In this document: piece after piece, positions 34,926 to 43,196 of the stretch
Position numbering within the stretch: position 1 is the first letter of the stretch
Layout of the letters: every line of letters begins with the position of its first letter
From: Rossellomorea sp. BNER
GTDB lineage: Bacteria > Bacillota > Bacilli > Bacillales > Bacillaceae_B
Assembly: GCA_024213275.1 (NCBI GenBank)
Contig: JANAVG010000006.1
Span: 62,001-126,000, forward strand
Direction: 5' to 3'
DNA: 64,000 nucleotides
Translations under genes and position numbers: made by a program
Notes under the pieces: generated by a model
The model's database searches: none
What the model was told of the DNA's origin: nothing
The model's input: only the letters and a program-made list of their open reading frames with translations

Positions 34926-34934
34926 TTTATATCC

Positions 34935-34954
34935 ACTGACATAATGCTGTCAGT
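34935..34954 (+). promoter_or_regulatory. Leader hairpin, possible attenuator
   Basis: ACTGACA (34935-34941) and TGTCAGT (34948-34954) form a 7-bp stem with a 6-base loop, followed by CTTGGTTTTAT. The U-run is weak. It lies between two short upstream ORFs and 157 bp before the exporter start. Confidence 0.4.
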
Positions 34955-35015
34955 CTTGGTTTTATATAATTTGTAATAAGAGAAAAAACTAATTTGAGAA
35001 GGAGATCAGCATAGG

Positions 35016-35048
35016 ATGATTTTATTAGTCATGAATGCAGGTGGTTAA
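35016..35048 (+). CDS. Upstream ORF 2 (leader peptide candidate)
   Basis: ATG preceded by AAGGAGA (11-base spacing) encodes the ten-residue peptide MILLVMNAGG. It ends 62 bp before the exporter start. Probably regulatory if translated; no homolog recognised. Confidence 0.35.
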   Translation: MILLVMNAGG

Positions 35049-35110
35049 CGACAGATAAAGGCTCTGAATAATGAATAAGGTAGATTTTGAACAATTGGAG
35101 GATAAAGGCG

Positions 35111-36358
35111 ATGGAGAAATCAACGAATATGTCGGCTTTTTTTAAAAATCGTTTTATACGAGCTATCTTAATTTCTGGGTTATTTCTTCAACTAGGAATT
35201 TGGATTCGGAATTTTGCTGTATTATTGTTTGTAATGGAAAAGACAAACGGAGATCCTTTGGCTGTATCGATGATTTCGGTTGCGGAATTTGCTCCAATCT
35301 TTGTTTTCTCGATCATTGGAGGGACTTTCGCTGATCGCTGGAAACCAAAGAAGACAATGGTTTGGTGCGATTTATTAAGTGCGGTTTCTGTATTTTCTGT
35401 GCTTGCTACGCTTATGTTAGCCACTTGGCAGGCGGTTTTTTTCGCAATGCTAATATCAGCAATATTGTCGCAATTTTCACAGCCGTCAGGGATGAAATTG
35501 TTTAAAATTCATGTGCCGAAAGAACAGTTGCAAATGGGCATGTCTCTATACCAAACGATGTTTGCTATATTCATGATTATCGGACCTATTATTGGCACTT
35601 TTGTCTTTCAGCAATATGGAATTTATTTATCCATCGCGATTACAGGAGTGATGTTTCTTTTGTCAGCTGTCGCTCTTTTATTTCTACCTGCTGATAAGGC
35701 GGAGGAAGAAAAAGAGGAGAAGACCACTCTTCTACAAGAGCTTGGACAGGGCTTTAAATATGTAAAGAACAATCGATTCCTTACCATCCTTGGTGGAAAC
35801 TTTCTGGTTGCCGGTTTGGCGATCGGTCTTATTCAACCTCTGGGAATCTTTATAGTGACAGAACAATTAGGAATGCCTAAAGAGTTTCTTCAATGGCTGT
35901 TGGCAGTAAATGGGGTTGCGATGGTGATTGGCGGTATCATGGCGCTAGCCTTATCCAAAAAGGTTTCTCCGATTCGCATGCTTGCCATTGGTATGGCTGT
36001 CGATGCTGTCATGATTTCGGTAGTAGGATTTTCAAATGTGGTCTGGATTACGCTCGTGGCCCAGTTCTTTAACGGGCTTATGTTGCCGGCCATCCAAATC
36101 AGTATTAATACAATGATTCTTGAAAACTCGGAGGAAAACTTTGTGGGCAGGGTAAATGGTATCATGACACCACTCTTCATGGGAGGCATGGTCATCATGA
36201 TGAGTTTGGCTGGGGTACTTAAGGAATTAATGAGTCTTACCATCGCATATCAAGCAGCTGCTATCCTATTTGTGATCGGTGTTGCCCTGATCCTTCCACT
36301 GCTGATTATGCCTAAACATCCTGGACAGGAAAAAAAGGTGAAAGTCGAGGTTCAGTAG
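35111..36358 (+). CDS. MFS exporter (macrolide-efflux-like, DHA3 group)
   Basis: Protein of 415 residues with 12 hydrophobic segments. It has the short helix 2-3 loop GGTFADRWKPKKTM, corresponding to the GxxxDRxGRR motif of the family, and the layout of MefA/YfmI-like proton-driven exporters. The ATG at 35111 is chosen since TTGGAGG lies 9 bases upstream and overlaps the earlier TTG frame start (35087). The upstream leader with two translated-looking short ORFs and a hairpin suggests drug-inducible control. Substrate not deducible. Confidence 0.88.
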   Translation: MEKSTNMSAFFKNRFIRAILISGLFLQLGIWIRNFAVLLFVMEKTNGDPLAVSMISVAEFAPIFVFSIIGGTFADRWKPKKTMVWCDLLSAVSVFSVLATLMLATWQAVFFAMLISAILSQFSQPSGMKLFKIHVPKEQLQMGMSLYQTMFAIFMIIGPIIGTFVFQQYGIYLSIAITGVMFLLSAVALLFLPADKAEEEKEEKTTLLQELGQGFKYVKNNRFLTILGGNFLVAGLAIGLIQPLGIFIVTEQLGMPKEFLQWLLAVNGVAMVIGGIMALALSKKVSPIRMLAIGMAVDAVMISVVGFSNVVWITLVAQFFNGLMLPAIQISINTMILENSEENFVGRVNGIMTPLFMGGMVIMMSLAGVLKELMSLTIAYQAAAILFVIGVALILPLLIMPKHPGQEKKVKVEVQ

Positions 36359-36396
36359 GGTTGTGAGAACAAAAAGAGTTGTATGAAGCCGTGTAA

Positions 36397-36720
36397 AAAC
36401 GCGAAAGAGGATATGGCGGTAAGAAAAGGGGTCTTAGATACCGTGAAAACACGAGAAAGAGGATATGGCGGTAAGAAAAGGGGTCTTAGATACCGTGAAA
36501 ACACGAGAAAGAGGATTTGGCGGTAAGAAAAGAGGTCTTAGATACCGTGAAAACATGCGGAAGAGGATATGGCGGTAAGAAAAGGGGTCTTAGATACCGT
36601 GAAAACACGAGAAAGAGGATTTGGCGGTAAGAAAAAGGTCTAAGATGCCGTGAAAAAGCGAGGAAGAGGATATGACGGTAACAAAGGGGGGCTTTGATAC
36701 CGTGAAAAAGTGAAGAATCC
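36397..36720. repeat. Tandem array with 52-bp period (array B)
   Basis: GGATATGGCGGT or GGATTTGGCGGT begins at 36409, 36461, 36513, 36565 and 36617, each 52 bp apart, with a sixth degenerate copy at 36667. Each unit carries TACCGTGAAAA and GGCGGTAAGAAAAGG. Aligned with array A at 13056 the two share TACCGTGAAAA, the GACGGTA/GCGGTA block and AAAAG, so they are diverged members of one family. A 96-residue minus-strand frame here is a by-product. The rest of the 931-bp gap to 37289 contains a terminator at 37007, and CAAACGTTTG at about 36969 is a small palindrome. Confidence 0.9.
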
Positions 36721-37006
36721 AAAGTGAAGTCCACAAAAGAACCTGATGAGATATTGCGCATCACAACTTTGATCATTATTTAAGCCTTAAATATAGGTGT
36801 TAATACCTTTAAACAGGAAAAATCCAATACATTTTCATATTCATTAAAAATGTATTGTTTGCATCCAAAAATAAACCATTGAAAAATCTTTAGTTGAATT
36901 GTGGATTCAAGTTGTAAAAAGTTCAGTAGGGGTATAAGGTGGTTAATTCATAGCATTTGCTTCTTAAACAAACGTTTGATTAATGAAGGATGACCGCACT
37001 GTGACC

Positions 37007-37045
37007 AAGAAAACAAGCCCGATTATATAGGGCTTGTTTTCTTTT
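37007..37045 (+). terminator. Strong orphan terminator
   Basis: AAGAAAACAAGCCC (37007-37020) pairs perfectly with GGGCTTGTTTTCTT (37030-37043), followed by TT. No protein gene lies in the 650 bp upstream. It may end a long MFS transcript through array B, or a small RNA from about 36780-37006. Confidence 0.85.
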
Positions 37046-37289
37046 AACTTAAATCTATTGGATAAATACTCCATATGTTTCCCTGTATAATGGAGCAATC
37101 TTTTAGTTAGTTCCAATGGTTGTACGTTCTCCAGTGGGGGGAAGTTCTTAACTTACGACAAACATAATGATAAGTCTGCAGTCTTAGATTGATTTAATCC
37201 TAGAGTATGGTTAATTTTCAGGCGAAATCTTCTAAAATAAAGTAAAGTGGTTTTGATTTAATCGAATAAAGGGTGGAGGGTTGTTTCAT

Positions 37290-38156
37290 TTGAAAGAAAA
37301 ATATAGGTTTACTTTTGAAATTTTGTTAAACCTTGCATTATCGGCCATAACCACCTACTTGTTATTTGCCTTTATACCTACACTTTTACCGGTATATAAG
37401 GTTATTTTTGCCGTTATTATGTTAGGACTCTTGCTTCTTAATTTTTACTGTGCCTTATCAAAGAATAAAAAGTTATTAAAGATAACAAAAGTAGCTTTGG
37501 TTGCCTTTTGTTCTTTTATTTTCATTGTTTTATTAATCTTTTATTTGACGAAATTTTTAGTGCTAACTGATACGTACGGAATCGAAAATGTTTTAAGGGA
37601 AAATCTTACTGCCGCCAAGCTTCTTTTTTTCTTGATTTGCTTTGCCCAACCGATTATTTTACCGCTACCAGAAGCTGTAACGATACCTGCGGGAAGTGCT
37701 GTTTTTGGTCCAATGGTGGCTGCGTGTATAGGCTTTTTCGGAACGATATTAGGAATAGTGTCGATGTTCTTCATAGCCAGAATAGGTGGAACGAAGCTTG
37801 TCTCAAAATTAGTTAAAGAAAAGCATTTGAAAAAATATCAAGAGTATGTTGGGAAAAACGAGACACTCATCCTCGTACTTATGTTTATTGTTCCTATCTT
37901 ACCGGATGAAATAATTTGTGTCGGAGCAGGTATTGGTGGGGTATCCTTTAAGCGATTCTTATTGATTGCTTCAATCTCCAAGTTTATCACGTCATCGCTA
38001 TTAGCATTTTCCGTTCAATTTGCAAAAATGCTTTCGTTAACAAGATCAGAAGTGGTTCTTGCTTCGTCGGTTGTCATTGGCTTAATCTTTTTATTCTCTT
38101 TTATTATAAAAAGGTTTTTAAAGAAAAATAAACCCAATGAAGGCTTGAATGAATAA
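37290..38156 (+). CDS. TVP38/TMEM64 (VTT-domain) membrane protein
   Basis: Protein of 288 residues. Two N-terminal hydrophobic pairs precede a VTT/DedA-like core (about 115-245) with PLPEAVTIPAGSAVFGP, GTILGIVSMFFIARIGG and VPILPDEIICVGAGIGGVSFKRF. Related proteins are proposed lipid scramblases or flippases of the DedA superfamily. The TTG at 37290 is chosen, 9 bases after GGAGGG; the TTG at 37281 directly abuts that box. It appears monocistronic. Confidence 0.85.
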   Translation: MKEKYRFTFEILLNLALSAITTYLLFAFIPTLLPVYKVIFAVIMLGLLLLNFYCALSKNKKLLKITKVALVAFCSFIFIVLLIFYLTKFLVLTDTYGIENVLRENLTAAKLLFFLICFAQPIILPLPEAVTIPAGSAVFGPMVAACIGFFGTILGIVSMFFIARIGGTKLVSKLVKEKHLKKYQEYVGKNETLILVLMFIVPILPDEIICVGAGIGGVSFKRFLLIASISKFITSSLLAFSVQFAKMLSLTRSEVVLASSVVIGLIFLFSFIIKRFLKKNKPNEGLNE

Positions 38157-38160
38157 AAAA

Positions 38161-38194
38161 AGCCGCTTGGAATATTTGTCCAAACGTCTTTTTT
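38161..38194 (+). terminator. Imperfect terminator hairpin
   Basis: AGCCGCTTGG and CCAAACGTCT pair with two mismatches and are followed by six T. Probably ends the TVP38 gene. Confidence 0.55.
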
Positions 38195-38312
38195 ATGACC
38201 AAAATCCTTATTTAGAATTGGTTGATTTGAATAGTCTCATAGGAACCCATTTTGTTAGCATATAAGGAGGGAAAGGCTTCATATTAAGATTGATTTGTGC
38301 CCAAGTTCATAC

Positions 38313-39476
38313 TCATTTCTTTACTGGGCATGGCGTGATGGACCCTATTATCACAGGCTCGCTTGCCCCAGTGGCACTTGGAACGTTTCCAGGATTCCCA
38401 TTAAGAGTTTCGTTAGCTAAAAGGGCAAAGGCTACAGCCTCCTTTGCCTCTGAAGAGAAGCCGATATCCTCCTGGACTTTGACCTCATGCTGTGGAAGTA
38501 ACTCACTAAGCCATTGGAGAAGTGTGCTGTTAAAGCTTCCACCTCCACCTACAATGACCTCATAAATGTCATGTTTCGGAAACACAAATTTTTTATAGGC
38601 GTTTGATATCGAAAGTGCTGTTAAGTAAGTAGCAGTAGCAATAAGGTCCTCATTTGTTAAACTTTGATTTTCTTGTACGATTCTATTTACAAACACTTCC
38701 CCAAAAACCTCCCTGCCTGTTGATTTAGGAGGGGTTTTGTTGAAGAAGTCGCTTTCCCATTCAAGCCATTTTTGTGCCAATGATCGATCAATCTTCCCCT
38801 TTGATGCAATGATTCCGCCTTTGTCAAAGGGGATTCCATATAGACGCTCACATAGTCCATCAATGACCATATTCCCTGGTCCCGTATCAAAAGCGAAAAC
38901 ATCTTTGAGATTGGAGCTCTTTGGAAGTACAGTCACGTTTCCAATCCCACCAATGTTTTGTAAAGCACGGCCGTACGAGTTGCTTCTATATAAAAGATAA
39001 TCGGTGTAAGGAACAAGTGGTGCACCTTCTCCGCCTGCTGCCATGTCCATAGAGCGAAAATTAGACACCACTTTTGTTTTAGTATGATACGCAATCATGC
39101 TCGGTTCTCCAATTTGTAGTGTCGAAGGAAAGGCATCGCTTGTTTGATAGGGTTGGTGATAAATGGTTTGTCCATGTGATCCAATAAAATTTAATTTATC
39201 TAAAGGAAAATGAGCTTCCTTACAAACTTGCTTTACAGCATCAGCAAAGACCTCGCCTAATTCAAAATTCAGACTGCAAATGAGAGGAGAAGACGATTTA
39301 TCTTCACTCATCGCTTGGAAAATTCTCTTTTTTACATTAGAAGAGAAGGAGGTAGTAACAAAATGTACCAACTCTATTTTCGTATTTGTTCCAGCACCTT
39401 CAATGCTAACGAGGGCAGCATCTACTCCATCCACAGAAGTCCCTGACATTAGCCCGACAGCATATTGTTTAGTCAC
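38313..39476 (-). CDS. anmK: Anhydro-N-acetylmuramic acid kinase
   Basis: Protein of 387 residues with the AnmK signature GLMSGTSVDGVDAALV at the N-terminus, IGSHGQTIYH, NFRSMDMAAGGEGAPLVP and FDTGPGNMVIDGL. The enzyme opens the anhydro ring of 1,6-anhydroMurNAc and phosphorylates O6, giving MurNAc 6-phosphate in cell-wall recycling. The start is GTG, with AAGGA upstream. It overlaps the preceding kinase gene by 8 bp and is the last gene of a four-gene minus-strand operon. Confidence 0.95.
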   Translation of the reverse strand: MTKQYAVGLMSGTSVDGVDAALVSIEGAGTNTKIELVHFVTTSFSSNVKKRIFQAMSEDKSSSPLICSLNFELGEVFADAVKQVCKEAHFPLDKLNFIGSHGQTIYHQPYQTSDAFPSTLQIGEPSMIAYHTKTKVVSNFRSMDMAAGGEGAPLVPYTDYLLYRSNSYGRALQNIGGIGNVTVLPKSSNLKDVFAFDTGPGNMVIDGLCERLYGIPFDKGGIIASKGKIDRSLAQKWLEWESDFFNKTPPKSTGREVFGEVFVNRIVQENQSLTNEDLIATATYLTALSISNAYKKFVFPKHDIYEVIVGGGGSFNSTLLQWLSELLPQHEVKVQEDIGFSSEAKEAVAFALLANETLNGNPGNVPSATGASEPVIIGSITPCPVKK

Positions 39477-40383
39477 TATGAATCATTCCTTTGTCAAAGG
39501 TTTTTAATACTTCAATTGCTCCGATTGCGGGTGATAATTCCTGTGATAGGAACTTAACACGGGGAGAATGAACGGTAATCTCCTGTTTGAAAGCAGATTG
39601 AACAAATTGATTCTTTTCCAAGACGCTCCCTTTCATTGCTACTAAGACATCGTTAGTTATCCATAATTGTTCCATTAATCGAATCGTCTGCCCAGCAAGC
39701 TGATGTCCAGCATCTGATAAGAGATTAACGGCTTTTTCATTACCAGCGATCGCCTGTTTATGTACTATTTTAGCTAATTGAGCGATAGTGCCTTTTGTAG
39801 AAGAATAAATAAACCCTTTTAATCCTCTCGTATCCTCTGTTTGGATCTCTTGAAGGAGTGCTCTAGAGAGGGAGGAAAAGGGATTTGAGGTTTCTTCTTC
39901 CAAAACGATCGATTTACAAGCTTCGATGGCAATGCTATAGGCACTCCCTGGATCACCAAGTAGATGACCCCAGCCGCCAGTTATTCTCTCGTGCCTGCCG
40001 TTACGTCCATAACTTATCGAACCTGTTCCGGCAATAGTAAGGACTCCATTTTTCTTCCCTATTAAACTATAAAAAGCTAATTGAGCATCGCTAATAATGA
40101 GAATGGGAACAGAGGTAAGTTTTTTTAAGTCTTTTACCATTCTTTTTGAAGTGTCCCCGGCTCCCGCACCGGCCATTCCAATGACAATGTTAGAAATCTG
40201 GTCTGAACCAGTATATTGAAAACACTCTTTCAAACATACAGATATATTTTTTAGGGTCTCTTCATAGGATACGGCTGGATTCCCATGGCCGCCCTGGGTT
40301 TCAAATACTATACTCTTATGGTTATCAAGAACTAGTGCTTCTGTTTTTGTTCCGCCCGCATCAATGCCGATAACTTTCTTCAT
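39469..40383 (-). CDS. BadF/BadG-type N-acetyl-amino-sugar kinase (MurK/NagK-like)
   Basis: Protein of 304 residues of the BcrAD/BadFG ATPase fold: GIDAGGTKTEALV, IVIGMAGAGAGD, TIAGTGSISYGRNG and GGWGHLLGDPGSAYSIA. Relatives in Gram-positives phosphorylate GlcNAc and MurNAc at O6. GGAGG precedes the ATG. It sits between MupG and AnmK in one operon (31 bp and -8 bp spacing), so a role with amino sugars from peptidoglycan is likely. Confidence 0.88.
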   Translation of the reverse strand: MKKVIGIDAGGTKTEALVLDNHKSIVFETQGGHGNPAVSYEETLKNISVCLKECFQYTGSDQISNIVIGMAGAGAGDTSKRMVKDLKKLTSVPILIISDAQLAFYSLIGKKNGVLTIAGTGSISYGRNGRHERITGGWGHLLGDPGSAYSIAIEACKSIVLEEETSNPFSSLSRALLQEIQTEDTRGLKGFIYSSTKGTIAQLAKIVHKQAIAGNEKAVNLLSDAGHQLAGQTIRLMEQLWITNDVLVAMKGSVLEKNQFVQSAFKQEITVHSPRVKFLSQELSPAIGAIEVLKTFDKGMIHSD

Positions 40384-40413
40384 TTAAGAACCTCCAAGTG
40401 TAAAAGAATGGAC

Positions 40414-41502
40414 TCAACTTTTCACAAAAGCAAATGTCCCCCAAGGATTCAAGTAATCTAGTAAGAAAGCTTCTTCAGAGAGTATATGCCCGACTACATT
40501 TGTTTTCCCTGAGTTCTCCATATCTTTTAAGGCGATTTGAAGTTCACCTGCGTATTGGCCGTATAAATCGTTCTCTATTAAAATGTCTCCGCGCTTAATA
40601 TCGCTTGTATTAAAAGGCTTAAATTTACGTCCGCGGTATTTTACCCGGCTTTGTGTTGAACGAATTAGATAATCTGAAACATCCCCTCTATAAAAATGGG
40701 GTTCTTCGAAGATAATTGTCTTTTCCAATTCGCTGATGCCTTCTTCAATCTGAACCTCAAATGTTAATTTAGATTTATTTAGTTGACTTAATCGTTGCAA
40801 CTCACGCTCTGAAGCATAAGCATTCCCGATAATAACATCGTCAATCAAGTCTGTTGCAAATAAATGTTTTGCTTGAACTTGAATAGGAAGATTCCGGTGC
40901 ATTTCAACAGTAGGCAATCCTTCTACAATCGGCCAAGGTCCGAAGGTGGCGTCCTGTGAAGAAACAAAGGCAGCTGTTCTCATTCCTAGCTCCTTGAATT
41001 TTCTACTACAGTCGATAAAAAAAGGATAGGATAATCCTGAGTATCGGTGGGGGTAAAAGTTATGACACCCGAGCAGCTGTTGTCCATTCGGTTGGTAGGT
41101 CATAATGTTATCTACGTATTTAGTAGCATTACTCATATTCAGTTCAATTTTAAGATTATAAGGATTATAAGACATAATAGCTTCTTCATGACCCGTATAT
41201 CCGATATCAAGACGGATACCATGAGCACCCAAATCGGCAAAGAAAGACAGATCATTATAGGAAATGTTTAATTCATTAAAAATTCGAGGGTTAATATCAG
41301 CAATCACTTCCATCCCTTTATCTCGGGCAAAGCCTATCGTTTCTTTGAAATTTGCTAGTATTTTGTCTTTGTTTTCATCTATTGACAATAAACAAGTGAA
41401 GATTCGCTTGAATCCATAAGAAGCGGCTAATGAAATATATTCTTTATCTCTTTCTGGGGTAGAATGGTTTGGATAAATAGATATCCCTAGTCTTTTTTCC
41501 AT
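40414..41502 (-). CDS. mupG: GH170 (DUF871) 6-phospho-N-acetylmuramidase-like protein
   Basis: Protein of 362 residues: an N-terminal TIM-barrel (about 1-235) with GISIYPNHSTPERDKEYISLAASYGFKR-type opening and LDIGYTGHEE, then a C-terminal cyclophilin-like domain (about 245-360). The family founder, Staphylococcus aureus MupG, splits MurNAc 6-phosphate-GlcNAc taken up by a PTS. Adjacent AnmK and amino-sugar kinase genes fit this role. The PTS genes beside it are of the Lac/cellobiose type rather than MurP, so another phospho-disaccharide is possible. GGAGG lies 8 bases before the ATG. Confidence 0.85.
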   Translation of the reverse strand: MEKRLGISIYPNHSTPERDKEYISLAASYGFKRIFTCLLSIDENKDKILANFKETIGFARDKGMEVIADINPRIFNELNISYNDLSFFADLGAHGIRLDIGYTGHEEAIMSYNPYNLKIELNMSNATKYVDNIMTYQPNGQQLLGCHNFYPHRYSGLSYPFFIDCSRKFKELGMRTAAFVSSQDATFGPWPIVEGLPTVEMHRNLPIQVQAKHLFATDLIDDVIIGNAYASERELQRLSQLNKSKLTFEVQIEEGISELEKTIIFEEPHFYRGDVSDYLIRSTQSRVKYRGRKFKPFNTSDIKRGDILIENDLYGQYAGELQIALKDMENSGKTNVVGHILSEEAFLLDYLNPWGTFAFVKS

Positions 41503-41517
41503 TAGATAGTCCTCCTA

Positions 41518-41853
41518 TTATCCTTGATTTTCTAACCGATGAATTCGTTTCAGCATTTTTATCATCTGCTCAATCAATGAGAGCTCGCTAATAGACGACA
41601 TCAGATGATCCTGTGCATGGATCATGAGCAGGGACTTTTCGAATTTTTCCCCGTTAATTTCCGCCTGTATTAGCGTAGTTTGTGTATTATGTGCTTTATT
41701 AAGTTCTTGGTGAGCTGCTTCTATTAATTTATCAGCTTCATCAAAGTGCCCTTCATGAGCCTCATTTAGAGCTTCATAAGCAGTGCTTTTTGCATTTCCG
41801 CCATTTGATATAATTTCAAAAATTTCTAGTTCTACATTTCGAACATCTGCCAT
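41518..41853 (-). CDS. PTS Lac-family EIIA
   Basis: Cytosolic all-helical protein of 111 residues. The phosphorylated His79 lies in LMIHAQDHLM, with Asp82 in the position of the metal ligand. This Lac-family IIA belongs with the IIB and IIC genes encoded divergently at 42865 and 43197. GAGGTGA precedes the ATG. It is the first gene of the minus-strand operon with mupG, tying that enzyme to PTS uptake. Confidence 0.93.
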   Translation of the reverse strand: MADVRNVELEIFEIISNGGNAKSTAYEALNEAHEGHFDEADKLIEAAHQELNKAHNTQTTLIQAEINGEKFEKSLLMIHAQDHLMSSISELSLIEQMIKMLKRIHRLENQG

Positions 41854-41913
41854 TCTGCCATCACCTCAATTTAATTTAAAGGAATAAAATTAAAATTTAA
41901 ATATTTCAGAATA

Positions 41914-41936
41914 ATATTGAAATTTAATTTCAATAT
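41914..41936. promoter_or_regulatory. Perfect palindrome, probable RpiR/MurR operator
   Basis: Arms ATATTGAAATT and AATTTCAATAT (11 bp each) around one central T, in the 141-bp spacer of the divergent operons. The GAAATT/AATTTC core fits the kind of site used by RpiR-family regulators. It overlaps the -35 of the plus-strand promoter. Confidence 0.65.
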
Positions 41937-41946
41937 ATCATATAAT
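41917..41946 (+). promoter_or_regulatory. Sigma-A promoter of the rpiR-PTS operon
   Basis: TTGAAA (41917-41922), 18 bp, TATAAT (41941-41946). The -35 lies inside the palindrome, so a bound regulator would block it. Confidence 0.7.
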
Positions 41947-41956
41947 CATATTAAAT

Positions 41957-41970
41957 TGAAAGCATTTTCA
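41957..41970 (+). promoter_or_regulatory. Candidate cre (CcpA) site
   Basis: TGAAAGCATTTTCA differs from the cre consensus only by A for G in the central CG. It lies just after the -10, where CcpA would repress. Confidence 0.5.
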
Positions 41971-41994
41971 AAATATTCATTTACGGAGGTGACT

Positions 41995-42861
41995 ATGAAT
42001 ACATTTCAAGTTTTAAAGCATATCGAAAGTCAACTCGAATATTACACCCCATCAGAAATACTTGTGGCAGAGTATGTCCTGAAATTTCCAGATAAAGTGA
42101 TAGAAATGACGACAAAGCAATTAGCACTTGCTGCTGGGAGTAGTGAAGCGGCCATTATCCGTTTCTGTAAACGAATAGGGATCAATAGCTTTAGTGGGTT
42201 AAAGATTGAATTGGCTAAAGGCGTAAATATGGAGGAAGTGTATGGACGGGTTTTGAATTCCCCCCTTCACTTCAAAGATAATCTAGAAACGGTATTAAAC
42301 AAGGTAATGGTCAATACATTTCAAGCTTTGAATAATACCGAAAAACTAATTTCGCTTACAGAGATAGAAAAAGCAGTTGAGTCTCTTCATAACGCGGAAA
42401 GAGTTTACCTCTATGGTGCCGGAGGGTCTGCTGTAGTTGTAGAAGACTTCACTCAGAAGCTTCTAAGAGTAAATTTTCTAGCATTTCAAGCCAGTGACAT
42501 CCATGTACAAATGATGATGTCCGCAAACTTAACAAGCAAGGATGTTTTATTTGTTGTCTCTACTTCTGGACACACAAAAGAAGTTATTAAACTAATGACG
42601 GTAGCTAGGGAAAAAGGCGCTACCATTATATTGCTGACACAGCATGGTAAATCACCGGCAAGAAAACTAGCGGATATTACGTTAACGATATCTGAAGAAG
42701 AACATAATCTCCGGATTGGTACCATGACAGCAAGGATTGCTCAATTAGTGGTGATCGATTGCTTATTTGTTTCTCTATGTATGAAAAAAGGACATGGAGT
42801 CTATGAGCAGATTATCAATACACATCAAGTTGTTCAAAGAATGAAAGAAGGGGAGGAATAA
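41995..42861 (+). CDS. RpiR/MurR-family transcriptional regulator
   Basis: Protein of 288 residues. An HTH_6 domain (about 1-78, TTKQLALAAGSSEAAIIRFCKRIGINSFSGLK) is followed by a SIS sugar-phosphate-binding domain (about 125-255, YLYGAGGSAVVVEDFTQKLLR). The start at 41995 follows GGAGGTGA; the longer frame from 41917 runs through the promoter and operator and is unlikely. SIS-type regulators sense a sugar phosphate. It leads the plus-strand PTS operon and probably controls both divergent operons. Confidence 0.92.
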   Translation: MNTFQVLKHIESQLEYYTPSEILVAEYVLKFPDKVIEMTTKQLALAAGSSEAAIIRFCKRIGINSFSGLKIELAKGVNMEEVYGRVLNSPLHFKDNLETVLNKVMVNTFQALNNTEKLISLTEIEKAVESLHNAERVYLYGAGGSAVVVEDFTQKLLRVNFLAFQASDIHVQMMMSANLTSKDVLFVVSTSGHTKEVIKLMTVAREKGATIILLTQHGKSPARKLADITLTISEEEHNLRIGTMTARIAQLVVIDCLFVSLCMKKGHGVYEQIINTHQVVQRMKEGEE

Positions 42862-42864
42862 GAA

Positions 42865-43170
42865 ATGAAAGTGTTATTCGTATGTTCAGGTGGTATGTCT
42901 AGTGCAATTGTTGTAAATGCATTAAAGAAAGAGGCTGAGAAAGCAGGTCTAGAAATGCAAGTACATGCAATTGGAACTGGAGAAGTATCAGATGAAATGT
43001 CAAAGGGGTGGGATGTTTGCATGGTAGCCCCGCAAATACGCCATCGTTTTGATCAAGTGAAAAAGGCAGCAGACCAAGTTGGAATTCCATGCGGTCCGAT
43101 TCCACCACAGGCTTACACTCCACTTGGAGGACCAACATTACTGAAGACAGTGAAAGAATTAACGGCTTGA
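42865..43170 (+). CDS. PTS Lac/cellobiose-family EIIB
   Basis: Cytosolic protein of 101 residues with the phosphocysteine Cys7 in LFVCSGGMSS. It accepts phosphate from the IIA encoded at 41853 and passes it to sugar bound to IIC. It begins 4 bp after the regulator stop and 27 bp before IIC. Confidence 0.95.
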   Translation: MKVLFVCSGGMSSAIVVNALKKEAEKAGLEMQVHAIGTGEVSDEMSKGWDVCMVAPQIRHRFDQVKKAADQVGIPCGPIPPQAYTPLGGPTLLKTVKELTA

Positions 43171-43196
43171 TTTTCTAAAAACAAGGGGGAAAAGTT

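Noticed and set aside
36486..36776. 96-codon minus-strand frame over array B
   Set aside because: Same cause as array A; produced by the repeat.
37009..37045. Riboswitch or T-box before the TVP38 gene
   Set aside because: Only a simple terminator stem is seen; no conserved T-box or aptamer motif.
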